NCBI GenBank assembly: GCA_016177775.1
Contig: JACOUQ010000008.1
Location: forward strand, 1-64,000
Source: Geobacter sp.
Lineage (GTDB): Bacteria > Desulfobacterota > Desulfuromonadia > Geobacterales > Geobacteraceae
DNA: 64,000 bases
Direction: 5' to 3'
This document shows positions 35,710-47,291 of the stretch, in pieces; the stretch's first letter is position 1; each line of letters begins with the position of its first letter. The notes beneath the pieces were generated by a model. It saw only the letters and a list, made by a program, of their open reading frames with translations, did no database searches and was not told the DNA's origin. The translations under genes and the position numbers were made by a program.

Positions 35710-35887
35710 GAATCCGTGACGGACAAGGGTAGCCTTGTGCGAATGTACCCGAGTTCCAGCCGGTGTAGGCGAAATGAAGCAAAGGCGGCCGAGCGGGTTC
35801 TTATCGCTCGGCCGGCGCGAAATGAGCCGTACAGCGGCGGAACGAGGGTGCTCTGAGCAAAAGGCTACCCTTGTCCGTCACGGATTC
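35710..35887. repeat. MITE-like element with 27-bp perfect terminal inverted repeats
   Basis: 35710-35736 is the exact reverse complement of 35861-35887 (outer end GAATCCGTGACGGACAAGGG). The 178-bp element has no gene and contains an internal 9-bp stem, GGCCGAGCG (35787-35795) / CGCTCGGCC (35805-35813). It ends three bases before the NDH-2 stop codon, between the two convergent genes. Confidence 0.8.
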
Positions 35888-35889
35888 AC

Positions 35890-37143
35890 TCACTCGCAGC
35901 TACCCCCTTCCCCCTCGCGCGTAATGAGGCGAATCTGGCGTTCGTAGAGGATGTAGTAGTACGACCAGTTGAGAAGAACCAGGAGCCGGTTCCGGAACCC
36001 GATCAGGTAGTAGAGATGCAACCCGAGCCAGACGAGCCACGCCAGGAAACCCGAGTAGTTTTTCCCGTAAGCCGTTGCCACCGCCGCGCTCCGGCCGATG
36101 GTGGCCATGCTCCCCTTGTCGTGGAAGCGAAACGGCGGGAACTGCTTGTCTAGATACCTGGCAAGGATTGCCTTTCCTGCGTAATCTCCCTCCTGCATCG
36201 CCACCGACGCCACCATGGGGAGGGGCTTTCCATCCTGCTCCAGGTACGCCAGATCTCCGACGACAAACACCTCCGGGTGCCCGGCCAGCGACAGGTCAGG
36301 CTCCACCGGTATCCGCCCCGCGCTCTTTTTAGGGACCGGGATCGAATCAGCCAGGGGGGCGACGCGCACGCCGGCTGACCAGAAGAGGGTGTGGGCCGGG
36401 ATAACGGTGCCGTCGTGGAGGAACACCCGCTCCGGTTCAGCTCCGCTCACCCTGGTGTTCAGCATCACCTCCACCCCCATCCGCTTCAGCTTTTCCAGGG
36501 TATACTCCTGGAGCTCGGCCGGAAAGGCCGCCAGGAGCCTGTCCATTGCCTCGACAAGGATGACGCGGGGAGCAATGGCCTGCAACTCCGGATAATCCTT
36601 GGTCAGCACGAAGCGGTCCAGCTCCGCCAGGGCGCCGGCAAACTCCACGCCGGTCGGCCCACCGCCCACGATGACGAAAGTGAGGAGCGCCCGCCTCCTG
36701 GCCGGGTCAGATTCCCGCGCGGCCCGCTCGAACGAGCCGAGAACCTGGTTGCGCAGGTCCACAGCATGGTCGAGCTTCTTCAGGTCGTAGGCATTGCGCT
36801 CGACGCTCTCCATCCCGAAGAAATTGGTTATGCTCCCCGCGGCCAGCACCAGGTAGTCATATTCGATGAAATCGCCCGGAATGGAGAGGCGCCGGTTCTC
36901 CAGGTCAACGCCGCACACCTCCGCCAACCGGAAATTGACCCCCTCCCAGCGCCGCACCATGGCCCGGATGGGGTAGGCGATCGACTCCTGCTCCAGCGAA
37001 GCGGTCGCCACCTGGTAGAGGAGCGGCTGAAACAGGTGGTAGTTCTGACGGTCGAGCAGAACCACCTCCATCCCCTTACCCGCCAGCGCCATGGCCGCCC
37101 GGAGCCCGCCGAACCCCACACCCACGATCACCACGCGCTTCAT
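35890..37143 (-). CDS. ndh: Type II NADH dehydrogenase (NDH-2)
   Basis: A 417-residue flavoprotein of the NDH-2 family, a single-subunit non-pumping NADH:quinone oxidoreductase. FAD-binding fold at 1-35 (VVIVGVGFGGLRAAMALAGKG), the quinone-site AQPLLYQVAT-type motif (FQPLLYQVATASLEQ), the NAD-binding GGGPTGVEFAGAL near 170, and the second FAD motif VFVVGDLAYLEQDG near 300. The C-terminal amphipathic/hydrophobic part (WLVWLGLHLYYLIGF) anchors it to the inner membrane. Confidence 0.93.
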   Translation of the reverse strand: MKRVVIVGVGFGGLRAAMALAGKGMEVVLLDRQNYHLFQPLLYQVATASLEQESIAYPIRAMVRRWEGVNFRLAEVCGVDLENRRLSIPGDFIEYDYLVLAAGSITNFFGMESVERNAYDLKKLDHAVDLRNQVLGSFERAARESDPARRRALLTFVIVGGGPTGVEFAGALAELDRFVLTKDYPELQAIAPRVILVEAMDRLLAAFPAELQEYTLEKLKRMGVEVMLNTRVSGAEPERVFLHDGTVIPAHTLFWSAGVRVAPLADSIPVPKKSAGRIPVEPDLSLAGHPEVFVVGDLAYLEQDGKPLPMVASVAMQEGDYAGKAILARYLDKQFPPFRFHDKGSMATIGRSAAVATAYGKNYSGFLAWLVWLGLHLYYLIGFRNRLLVLLNWSYYYILYERQIRLITREGEGGSCE

Positions 37144-37202
37144 GGTCAGCCTCCGATTACGACACTGTTCCTGTCAGATTGCATTCTTCGACTCTCTCAC
37201 CT

Positions 37203-37231
37203 CAACAGATTGCCATTTGTTTCAGGAAAGT
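37203..37231 (+). repeat. Partial copy of the ATTTGTTTCAGGAAAGT repeat
   Basis: This 29-bp stretch is identical to 42874-42902, and the core also occurs inverted at 42775-42799. Here only one arm is present, in the divergent gap between ndh and recQ. The rest of the 259-bp gap contains no gene. Confidence 0.7.
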
Positions 37232-37402
37232 CCCCGACCCGGCTCCAAACTGGGACTTTCAGCACAGACACTATTTACAAAGTTAGCATACCAGGCATCG
37301 ACTGCAACCCGGCACTTCCCGAGAGGCCGATTTTTTGATTGAACCGTTCCCCCCATGGGCTTAAGATAGGCATTCCACATTCCTCTCCAAAGGATTCCCC
37401 AC

Positions 37403-39214
<1,812 letters not shown>

Positions 39215-39230
39215 TCCGGGGCTTCACATT

Positions 39231-39584
39231 TTACCATTTCTTCATCTGGCCCGGCGGGACACGGCCGGGACCTCCCCTGTGCATGCTGGGAGGATAGTAC
39301 TGTCTCGGCAGGGAATGCCACGGCCCACCCCTGTCGGGTCCGTAGTACCACGCGCCACCCCAGTAGTAGTAGTAAAGTCCGCCGTATGAGTAGAGATACC
39401 TGTCCTGAACCACATAGACCGGCGGCAGCGGCCTGACCCCTAGAACCGGCGCCGGCCCTACTGCCACGGTAGGAGCAACCGTCACTGCAAAGGGAAGAGG
39501 CTCCAGGTATGTTCCTTCGGGTGTGACCACTGCGGCACAGCCTGTCGTCAGAAGCAGTGCCGCTGCAATTGTCAGACGTTTCAT
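39231..39584 (-). CDS. Small aromatic-rich lipoprotein
   Basis: A 117-residue lipoprotein. MKRLTIAAALLLTTGCAAVV has a clear lipobox (LTTGC). The mature part is rich in Tyr, Trp, Pro and Gly (YLYSYGGLYYYYWGGAWYYG) and ends in Gly/Pro-rich segments. AAGGAGG before ATG 39584 decides the start. Probably outer-membrane attached; function unknown. Confidence 0.75.
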   Translation of the reverse strand: MKRLTIAAALLLTTGCAAVVTPEGTYLEPLPFAVTVAPTVAVGPAPVLGVRPLPPVYVVQDRYLYSYGGLYYYYWGGAWYYGPDRGGPWHSLPRQYYPPSMHRGGPGRVPPGQMKKW

Positions 39585-39742
39585 TTTTCCCTCCTTGTTC
39601 ACCTACGGAGCACAAGCCTTTTTGACTCTGCCACCGCCGTTGTTTTTGACATCGTCCACTATCTTCTGATTTAAGTGTAGAAGGAAATTCTTCGTTTGCA
39701 ACTTGGGGACAACCGGGGACCAAAGCACGTCCCGACAGATGC

Positions 39743-39777
39743 AAAAAGCCCCGAAGGTCATCCCTTCGGGGCTTTTC
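39743..39777. terminator. Terminator downstream of metY
   Basis: AGCCCCGAAGG (39747-39757) pairs with CCTTCGGGGCT (39763-39773), flanked by an A5 run and a T4 run, so it can act in both orientations. On the minus strand it follows metY. Confidence 0.7.
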
Positions 39778-39821
39778 AGCTGAGCATTCGTCCCAGACTT
39801 TCTAACAATTGGAAACGTTGA

Positions 39822-41192
<1,371 letters not shown>

Positions 41193-41203
41193 CTTGATCT
41201 TCG

Positions 41204-42694
41204 CTATTTTTCGGGGATTCTGCCGTACATTTCCGCCAGCCCTCGCATCCGCTCCGCATGCTTATCCCCCAGAGAGCCGGCGGCAAACCGCCATCCCCAG
41301 TTGCTTCCGACTGTCCCCGGCCTGTTCATGCGCGCCTCGCCTCCGAGGGCCAGAACGTCCTGCAGGGGGATGACCGCCATGCAGGCCACCGACCCCATGG
41401 CCGTACGGATCAGGTCCCAGGCGATGTCGTCGCCGCTCGTACCGAGATATTTGAGGACGGTTTTCTTCTCTTTAGCTGAGAGAGCCGAAAACCAGCCGAC
41501 CGTAGTGTCGTTGTCGTGGGTGCCGGTGTACACCACGGCATGGGGAACATGGTTGTGAGGGAGATAAGGATTGGCCGGCCCGGAGCCGAAGGCGAACTGC
41601 AGAATCTTCATGCCTGGGAGGGCGTATCGGTCCCGGAGCGCCTCCACCTCGGGGGTGATGACCCCCAGGTCCTCGGCAATGATGGGAATGCTGCCAAGCT
41701 CCAGCCTTATTGCCTCGAACAGGACATCGCCCGGCCCCTTTACCCAGCGGCCTTTCACCGCGGTCTTTTCGCCGGCCGGCACCTCCCAGTATGCCTCGAA
41801 GCCGCGGAAATGGTCGATTCGCACCAGATCGTAGAGCTGAAGATCGTTCCTGATCCGGGCAATCCACCAGGAAAAGCGGTCTTCTGCCATCCGGTCCCAG
41901 CGGTAGAGGGGGTTCCCCCAAAGCTGGCCGGTCTTGCTGAAGTAATCGGGGGGGACCCCCGCCACCACGGTCGGGACACCCTTTTCGTCCAGATGGAACA
42001 TCCCCCTGTTGCACCAGACATCCGCCGAATCGTAGGCCACAAAAATGGGGGCATCCCCGATGATCCGCACCCCACTGGAGTTGGCGTACTCCTTCAGCCT
42101 TCGCCACTGCCGGAAGAATTGCCACTGCAAGTACTTCTGCTCGCCGATCCGCACCCCGAGCTTCTGCGAATATTCCTTCAGCGCTGCCGGTTCGCGCAGC
42201 GCAACGGCAGACGGCCACTCGCGCCAGCTCTTCCCCTTGAAATGGTCGTGCAGCGCCCTGAAAAGGGCATAGTCGTGCAGCCAGAACGTTGTGTCGCTGA
42301 AGTGCCAGAATTCCCGCTTCCGCTCAAGGGACGCATTGGCAAAAAAGCTCGCCGCTCCCTTCTTGAGGAGGTCGGTCTTGTAAAGCTCCATGGCGGGGAA
42401 ATCGACCGTCTGGGCAGGGAAATCGCCCCTGATCTCACCTTCCGCAATATCCCCATCCTCGGCAAGCCCCCGCAGGTCGATCAAGAGAGGGTTACCGGCA
42501 AAGGCCGAATAACACGAATAGGGGGAACTGCCATGCCCTGTCGGGCCTAGCGGCAGCACCTGCCAGAGGCTCTGCCCCGCCCGTGCCAGAAAATCGACGA
42601 ACTCGAACGCCTCCCTCCCGAGCGAACCGGTCCCGCCGGGGCCCGGCAGGGAGGTGGGATGAAGCAGGATGCCACTTCTGCGCTTACAGGTCAT
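41204..42694 (-). CDS. malQ: 4-alpha-glucanotransferase (amylomaltase)
   Basis: A 496-residue GH77 enzyme that transfers alpha-1,4-glucan chains in glycogen/maltodextrin turnover. Family marks: RRSGILLHPTSLPGPGGTG and GTLG-like SLGREAFEFVDFL at the start, WQVLPLGPTGHGSSPYSCYS, the nucleophile Asp in VRIDHFRGFEAYWEVP, the acid/base Glu in IIAEDLGVITPEV, and YTGTHDNDTTVGW. ATG 42694 with GAGG is chosen; a GTG two codons earlier is possible. Single gene. Confidence 0.95.
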   Translation of the reverse strand: MTCKRRSGILLHPTSLPGPGGTGSLGREAFEFVDFLARAGQSLWQVLPLGPTGHGSSPYSCYSAFAGNPLLIDLRGLAEDGDIAEGEIRGDFPAQTVDFPAMELYKTDLLKKGAASFFANASLERKREFWHFSDTTFWLHDYALFRALHDHFKGKSWREWPSAVALREPAALKEYSQKLGVRIGEQKYLQWQFFRQWRRLKEYANSSGVRIIGDAPIFVAYDSADVWCNRGMFHLDEKGVPTVVAGVPPDYFSKTGQLWGNPLYRWDRMAEDRFSWWIARIRNDLQLYDLVRIDHFRGFEAYWEVPAGEKTAVKGRWVKGPGDVLFEAIRLELGSIPIIAEDLGVITPEVEALRDRYALPGMKILQFAFGSGPANPYLPHNHVPHAVVYTGTHDNDTTVGWFSALSAKEKKTVLKYLGTSGDDIAWDLIRTAMGSVACMAVIPLQDVLALGGEARMNRPGTVGSNWGWRFAAGSLGDKHAERMRGLAEMYGRIPEK

Positions 42695-42767
42695 GGACAC
42701 CTCGGGCCTTTACTCAAAATTTCGTAAATGATATATTCGCTTTCACAAGCAATGTACCACGACAAAC

Positions 42768-42914
42768 GTCCACTTGGGGACTTTCCTGAAACAAATGGCG
42801 CGGCTTTCGCGCAGGATGGATATTCAGGAGATGTTGCCCGAAAATGGTAAATCTTGAACCGAGCGGAATCAGGCAACAGATTGCCATTTGTTTCAGGAAA
42901 GTTCCCAAGTGGAC
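42768..42914. repeat. MITE-like element with about 33-bp inverted repeats
   Basis: CGTCCACTTGGGGACTTTCC and onward (42768-42799) is the reverse complement, with one mismatch, of the stretch around 42883-42914. The arms contain the same ATTTGTTTCAGGAAAGT core as the solo copy at 37203. The interior (about 80 bp) has no gene. It ends just before the small gene at 42937. Confidence 0.8.
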
Positions 42915-42936
42915 GGGCATGAACAAGGAGCATAAG

Positions 42937-43101
42937 ATGGAAACCATCAAGACCGCACTCTTTGAGACCCTCATGGAAAGCGCAATACCGGACGAGGAGG
43001 GTGGTTACACCTTCGCCCTGGAGGGGAAAACCTACAAGCTGAAGGACACGCTGGAGATATCCAAGATCGCCCAGGATCACGGCTACATCATCATCTACTG
43101 A
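42937..43101 (+). CDS. 54-residue protein of unknown function
   Basis: A short protein starting METIKTALFETLMESAIPDE, with a central GYTFALEGKTYKLKD and an end of HGYIIIY. AAGGAG at 42925-42930, six bases before ATG 42937, supports translation; in-frame ATGs further upstream lie in or near the repeat arm. The gene ends 7 bp inside the convergent ftsH. The transcription source may be the MITE. The codon pattern looks native. No family recognised. Confidence 0.6.
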   Translation: METIKTALFETLMESAIPDEEGGYTFALEGKTYKLKDTLEISKIAQDHGYIIIY

Positions 43102-44972
43102 CCCTTATCCCCCCTTTTCGCCGCTAATCCGTTCACGATCACGTCTATCCGCTTCCCGTCCAGGGTTTCCTCTTCCAGCAGGGCTGAAGTGAGCGCATCC
43201 AGCGTCTCCCGATTGTTCGATACGATCTCCTCCGCCTTCAGCTCCGCCTCCTTGATGATCGCCCCGATCTCCTGATCGATCAGCCACGCCATCTGCTCGG
43301 AGAAAGTCTTTTCCTGGGCCAGCTTGCGGCCGAGAAACGGGTGCTCCTCGCCGCGGGTAAAGGTCATGGCGCCAATCCGGTCGCTCATCCCCCACTGGCA
43401 GACCATCTTTTCCGCAAGGTCGGTCACAATCTTAAGATCACTCTGGGCGCCGGTGGATAGCTGGTTGAATTCGGTCCGTTCGGCAGCCCGCCCGCCAAGG
43501 GCCACGGACAGGCGATTCATGAGATATTCCTTCGGGTAGTGATAGCGGTCGTCCTCCGGAAGTTGCTGCGTCACCCCAAGCGCCTCGCCGCGCGGAATGA
43601 TGGTCACCTTGTGGATCGGGTCGGTGCCGGGAAGCAGCTTGGCCACCAGGGCGTGTCCTGCCTCGTGGCAGGCGGTTATGCGCTTCTCCCGGTCCGAGAT
43701 TACCCTCTTCCGCTCCCCCCCCATCAGGACCTTGTCCTTGGCCTTTTCCATATGCTGCATGCCAACCTGCGCGGCGTTCTCCCGGGCAGCGAGTATGGCA
43801 GCCTCGTTGACTAAACTTTCCAGGTCGGCCCCTGTCATCCCCGGCGTCCCACGGGCGATGACGGAAAGATCCACATCATCAGCCATGCTGATCTTGCGTG
43901 TGTGGACCTTGAGGATCTTCTCCCGATCTCGCCAGTCGGGACGGTCAATCACCACATGCCGATCGAACCGCCCAGGCCGGAGCAGCGCCGGATCAAGGAC
44001 ATCCGGCCGGTTGGTGGCGGACATGACGATAACCTCCTCATGGGGATCGAAACCGTCCATCTCCGCCAGAAGCTGGTTCAGTGTCTGCTCCCGCTCGTCA
44101 TGCCCGCCGCCGAAACCTGCGCCCCGGCTCCGGCCCACGGCATCAAGCTCGTCGATGAAAACGATGCTCGGCGCAGACTTCTTGGCGCTGGTGAACAGGT
44201 CGCGAACCCGTCCGGCCCCGACGCCAACGAACATCTCGATGAACTGGGAGGCCGAGATGCTGAAAAACGCAACCCCCGCCTCACCAGCAACGGCCCGGGC
44301 CAGAAGGGTCTTGCCGGTCCCCGGCGGCCCTACCAGCAAAATCCCCTTCGGCACCTTCCCCCCGATGCGCTGGAACTTCTTGGGGTCTTTGAGGAAATCA
44401 ACGATCTCGCGCAGTTCCTGTTTCGCATCCTCCATCCCGGCCACATCCTCAAAGGTCACCGTGACCTTTTCCCCCGGCGTGAAGACCTTGGCGCCGGAGC
44501 GCATGAACCCTCCCATCATGCCACCGGGGCCCTGGGCGCGGGCGCCCCGCATGAGAAGCCACCATACTCCGATGATGAGAAGCCAGGGGAGGATATACAC
44601 CAGCATGGTCAGATAAGCCGGCGTTTCCGTGCTCTGGACCATCATCTCCACCTTGCGTTCCAGCAGCTCCTCCATCAGCTTCGGGTCCTCGATAGCCGGA
44701 AGGACCGAAATAAAGCTGGAGACGTCCCTGGTGCGGACCTCGCCGCCGACCTTCTCCTCCACCTTCACCTTGTTCCGGAAATCCCCCTTCAGGGCACTCC
44801 CCTTGATGGTGATCCTGGCGATATTGTCGTTCTGCAGCTCCTCCCTGAAGCGTGAATAGCTGATGCCCGCCGCACCTTCGGCAGACTGCCTGATCGCCAT
44901 GTTATAGAGAAAATCGAGGGCAAGGATCAGCATCAGGATGAACAGCAGGGGTTTCCAGAAGGATTGGCTCAT
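43095..44972 (-). CDS. ftsH: ATP-dependent zinc metalloprotease FtsH
   Basis: A 625-residue membrane AAA+ protease. TM1 (about 7-26), a periplasmic domain, TM2 (about 120-140, [18 protein letters not shown]), then AAA+ with [34 protein letters not shown] and the arginine-finger RPGRFDRHV. The zinc protease has HEAGH and the third ligand region with a late Asp. It degrades membrane and regulatory proteins. Encoded alone; the last bases overlap the small gene on the other strand. Confidence 0.97.
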   Translation of the reverse strand: MSQSFWKPLLFILMLILALDFLYNMAIRQSAEGAAGISYSRFREELQNDNIARITIKGSALKGDFRNKVKVEEKVGGEVRTRDVSSFISVLPAIEDPKLMEELLERKVEMMVQSTETPAYLTMLVYILPWLLIIGVWWLLMRGARAQGPGGMMGGFMRSGAKVFTPGEKVTVTFEDVAGMEDAKQELREIVDFLKDPKKFQRIGGKVPKGILLVGPPGTGKTLLARAVAGEAGVAFFSISASQFIEMFVGVGAGRVRDLFTSAKKSAPSIVFIDELDAVGRSRGAGFGGGHDEREQTLNQLLAEMDGFDPHEEVIVMSATNRPDVLDPALLRPGRFDRHVVIDRPDWRDREKILKVHTRKISMADDVDLSVIARGTPGMTGADLESLVNEAAILAARENAAQVGMQHMEKAKDKVLMGGERKRVISDREKRITACHEAGHALVAKLLPGTDPIHKVTIIPRGEALGVTQQLPEDDRYHYPKEYLMNRLSVALGGRAAERTEFNQLSTGAQSDLKIVTDLAEKMVCQWGMSDRIGAMTFTRGEEHPFLGRKLAQEKTFSEQMAWLIDQEIGAIIKEAELKAEEIVSNNRETLDALTSALLEEETLDGKRIDVIVNGLAAKRGDKGQ

Positions 44973-45049
44973 TCGGCGCTCCTATGGGCAGCGTGTCTAC
45001 TATTGATTAAACCATAGAAATGCTCCATTGCAACGCCGCGCACGCATTC

Positions 45050-45937
45050 TCAGGCAAAGTCGAACCTTCCCATGCCATACGCCGCCCCTTTGCCAAGATG
45101 CATGAGGCCCCCCAGGGCGAGAAACGGCCGGAAATCCTCTGCAACGCCGGTGAGAGTCGCCTCCCCCACCAGTCCGGCACACTTCCCGCCCCCCCACTCC
45201 TCCCACCCGATCGCAGCGTCCGCCATTCCGGCCTCACTGCTTGCCTGGGCAAGGAGCGGGTAATCGACCTCCATCTCGTATCCCCCGTAGTAGTAGACCA
45301 TGGACGATACGCGCCTGACTATCGACATGAGAAAATGCGCGGGGTCGAGCGTTCTTGATACCTTGCCGTCGCGAATCAGTTGCAATGGAGTCTGTAAAAT
45401 CAACCGGTCGGGAAGTGCAAACGAAAAAGTGACATCCTCCGCCGCGAAGATGACCATGGCACTGGCCGGGTCGTCAAGGGAGAGCGGTTGTGCGTTCCCG
45501 CGCCAGTCAATCGACTCCACCCCTACGATGGTGCCGCGAAGGGCGTCGCGCGATACGGGCTCGCTGAACATGCGCCGGACTGCTTCAACATAGTGGCTCA
45601 CATGATTGATCGCTGTACCGAAGAGGTTCAGGAATATCTCGAACGTCTCCCCCTTCTTCGCGGCAGGAGGGAGGAGCGGAAGATCGAAAACAAAGGGGAG
45701 AGATGGTTTCTGATGGCGCTTCAGGGCATAGGGGTCCACCGCCAGGTCCTGGGCGAAATTGGCGGGATAGGGGCAATTCTCGCGATCTAGGCATGAGTGA
45801 CAAAGCCCATCGGCAACGCAGACCGTCCGTTGGTAGTGGGTCGCGAACTCATTGCGGACGCTGAACAGCGCATATGGCCCCGGAGGGTCGACTTCCTGCC
45901 GGACTGTGAACCGTAGCCTCGTCAGGTTGAGATCCAT
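45050..45937 (-). CDS. Cas6-like RAMP endoribonuclease (orphan)
   Basis: A 295-residue protein. The C-terminal part has the Cas6/RAMP glycine-rich signature (GLVGEATLTGVAEDFRPFLA, then GGLMHLGKGAAYGMGRFDF), and the centre has PLSLDDPASAMVIF and YYGGYEMEVDY as in the Cas6 C-terminal family. A cysteine cluster (CVADGLCHSCLDRENC) near residue 50 may bind zinc. Cas6 cuts CRISPR precursor RNA, but no cas genes or repeat array lie in this window. ATG 45937 follows the mutT stop by four bases, so the two genes are probably co-transcribed. Confidence 0.75.
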   Translation of the reverse strand: MDLNLTRLRFTVRQEVDPPGPYALFSVRNEFATHYQRTVCVADGLCHSCLDRENCPYPANFAQDLAVDPYALKRHQKPSLPFVFDLPLLPPAAKKGETFEIFLNLFGTAINHVSHYVEAVRRMFSEPVSRDALRGTIVGVESIDWRGNAQPLSLDDPASAMVIFAAEDVTFSFALPDRLILQTPLQLIRDGKVSRTLDPAHFLMSIVRRVSSMVYYYGGYEMEVDYPLLAQASSEAGMADAAIGWEEWGGGKCAGLVGEATLTGVAEDFRPFLALGGLMHLGKGAAYGMGRFDFA

Positions 45938-45941
45938 ACTG

Positions 45942-46376
45942 CTACACCTCTCCCAATGATGATGAAACGCGCCGTTCCAGCGCATCGAGATAGGAGCGAA
46001 ACACCGGCACGTCCGCCTCGACCCAGTCCAGGCTGGAAAGCTCCTCCGGCTCCAGCCAGCTGACTTCACTGTGCTCATGGAGAACGATTTCACCCTGAAC
46101 GATCCTACAGATAAAAGGGAGCAGTTCCACAGAAATGTGGTCGTAGTGGTGGACCAATGGCGGGAGGGAAACGAGCGGCTGCACCTCGATCCCGAGTTCT
46201 TCCCTGATCTCCCTGACCAGGCAATCCTCCAGCGACTCACCCTCGTGCAGCTTTCCGCCGGGAAATTCCCACTTGAGAGGATGGCTCATCCGCTCGCTTC
46301 GCTGGGCGGCAAGGACCTTTCCCTCCTTCTCGATGATGGCGCAGGTGACTTTGAGCGGTATCTTGCGATCACTCAT
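45942..46376 (-). CDS. mutT: NUDIX hydrolase, MutT/8-oxo-dGTP diphosphatase type
   Basis: A 144-residue NUDIX enzyme. The NUDIX box is complete: GGKLHEGESLEDCLVREIRE followed by ELG, and the N-terminal VTCAIIEKEGKVLAAQRSER with KWEFPGGK fits MutT-type sanitation of 8-oxo-dGTP. The C-terminal HSEVSWLEPEEL is typical. It is coupled to the Cas6-like gene downstream. ATG 46376. Confidence 0.9.
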   Translation of the reverse strand: MSDRKIPLKVTCAIIEKEGKVLAAQRSERMSHPLKWEFPGGKLHEGESLEDCLVREIREELGIEVQPLVSLPPLVHHYDHISVELLPFICRIVQGEIVLHEHSEVSWLEPEELSSLDWVEADVPVFRSYLDALERRVSSSLGEV

Positions 46377-46424
46377 TCGGAATATCCTCAGTTAAATAAT
46401 CTCCAAAACAGGGACATGATTTTA

Positions 46425-46456
46425 ACGCAAAGACGCGAAGACGCCAAGACGCGAAG
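46425..46456. repeat. Tandem ACGCNAAGACGCGAAG repeat
   Basis: Two adjacent units, ACGCAAAGACGCGAAG and ACGCCAAGACGCGAAG, differ at one base. They sit between frdB and mutT. Similar ACGCAAAG units occur near 19878. Confidence 0.6.
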
Positions 46457-46479
46457 TTTTTCGCCACGACAATAAAAAA

Positions 46480-46501
46480 GGGCGGGTCATCCGACCCGCC
46501 C
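46480..46501 (-). terminator. Terminator downstream of frdB
   Basis: GGGCGGGTC (46480-46488) pairs with GACCCGCCC (46493-46501), with an A6 run on its left that is a T-run on the minus strand: an intrinsic terminator for the frdCAB operon. Confidence 0.75.
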
Positions 46502-46532
46502 CCCGATTGCTTGAGCAATCCGATGTACAGCC

Positions 46533-47291
46533 TTACTTCAAGAGCGCCTTCTGGTATTCGCGGTTCAACCTGGCGATGAACTTGACGCTGATCCCCTTCG
46601 GGCATGCAGCCTCGCACTCATAGTGGTTGGAGCAGTTGCCGAACCCCGACTCCTTGAGGGCATCGGTCATGGCGCAGACGCGGACTGCGGCTTCGGCCTT
46701 CCCCTGGGGAAGTGCCGCAAGCTGGGCCACCTTGGCGCCGGTGAACAGCATGGCAGAGCTGTTGGGGCAGGAGGCAACACATGCTCCGCAGCCAATGCAC
46801 TCGGCTGCGTCCATGGCGTAGTCAGCAATCTCCTTGGGAATAAGGAGGGCATTGCCATCAGCGACACCGCCGGTGTGGCAGGATGTATAGCCACCGGCCT
46901 GGATGATATTGTCGAGGCCGCTCCGGTCAACGATCAGGTCCCTGGTGACCGGGAAGGCGCGGGCTCGCCACGGCTCGATGTAGATAGTGTCGCCGTCCTT
47001 GAAGGTCCTCATGTGGAGCTGGCAGACGGTGGTGCGCTCCTGGCCGCCGTGGGGCACGCCGTTGACGACCTGGGAACACATGCCGCAAATACCTTCGCGG
47101 CAATCGTGATCGAAGGCGATAGGGTCCTTCCCCTCCTTGATCAGGTCCTCGTTGACCACGTCCAGCATCTCCAGGAACGAGTGATGCTCCGTGATCCCCT
47201 TCGCGGTATATGTTTCGAATTTGCCGGGATCGTTGGGTCCCTTCTGACGCCACACGATCAGTGTCAATGTCATGGTCTTGTGATCGCTCAT
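46533..47291 (-). CDS. frdB: Fumarate reductase/succinate dehydrogenase iron-sulfur subunit
   Basis: A 252-residue electron-transfer subunit. The N-terminal 2Fe-2S site is [15 protein letters not shown] with a fourth Cys in TTVCQLH. The C-terminal half has [15 protein letters not shown] and [14 protein letters not shown] for the 4Fe-4S and 3Fe-4S centres. Its start overlaps the frdA stop. In G. sulfurreducens one such complex serves as both fumarate reductase and succinate dehydrogenase; the same is likely here. Confidence 0.95.
   Translation of the reverse strand: MSDHKTMTLTLIVWRQKGPNDPGKFETYTAKGITEHHSFLEMLDVVNEDLIKEGKDPIAFDHDCREGICGMCSQVVNGVPHGGQERTTVCQLHMRTFKDGDTIYIEPWRARAFPVTRDLIVDRSGLDNIIQAGGYTSCHTGGVADGNALLIPKEIADYAMDAAECIGCGACVASCPNSSAMLFTGAKVAQLAALPQGKAEAAVRVCAMTDALKESGFGNCSNHYECEAACPKGISVKFIARLNREYQKALLK

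Noticed and set aside
45938..46240. A 101-residue N-terminal extension of the Cas6-like frame.
   Set aside because: It reads antisense-like low-complexity sequence through mutT in another frame; the ATG at 45937 with GAGAGGTG upstream is the natural start.
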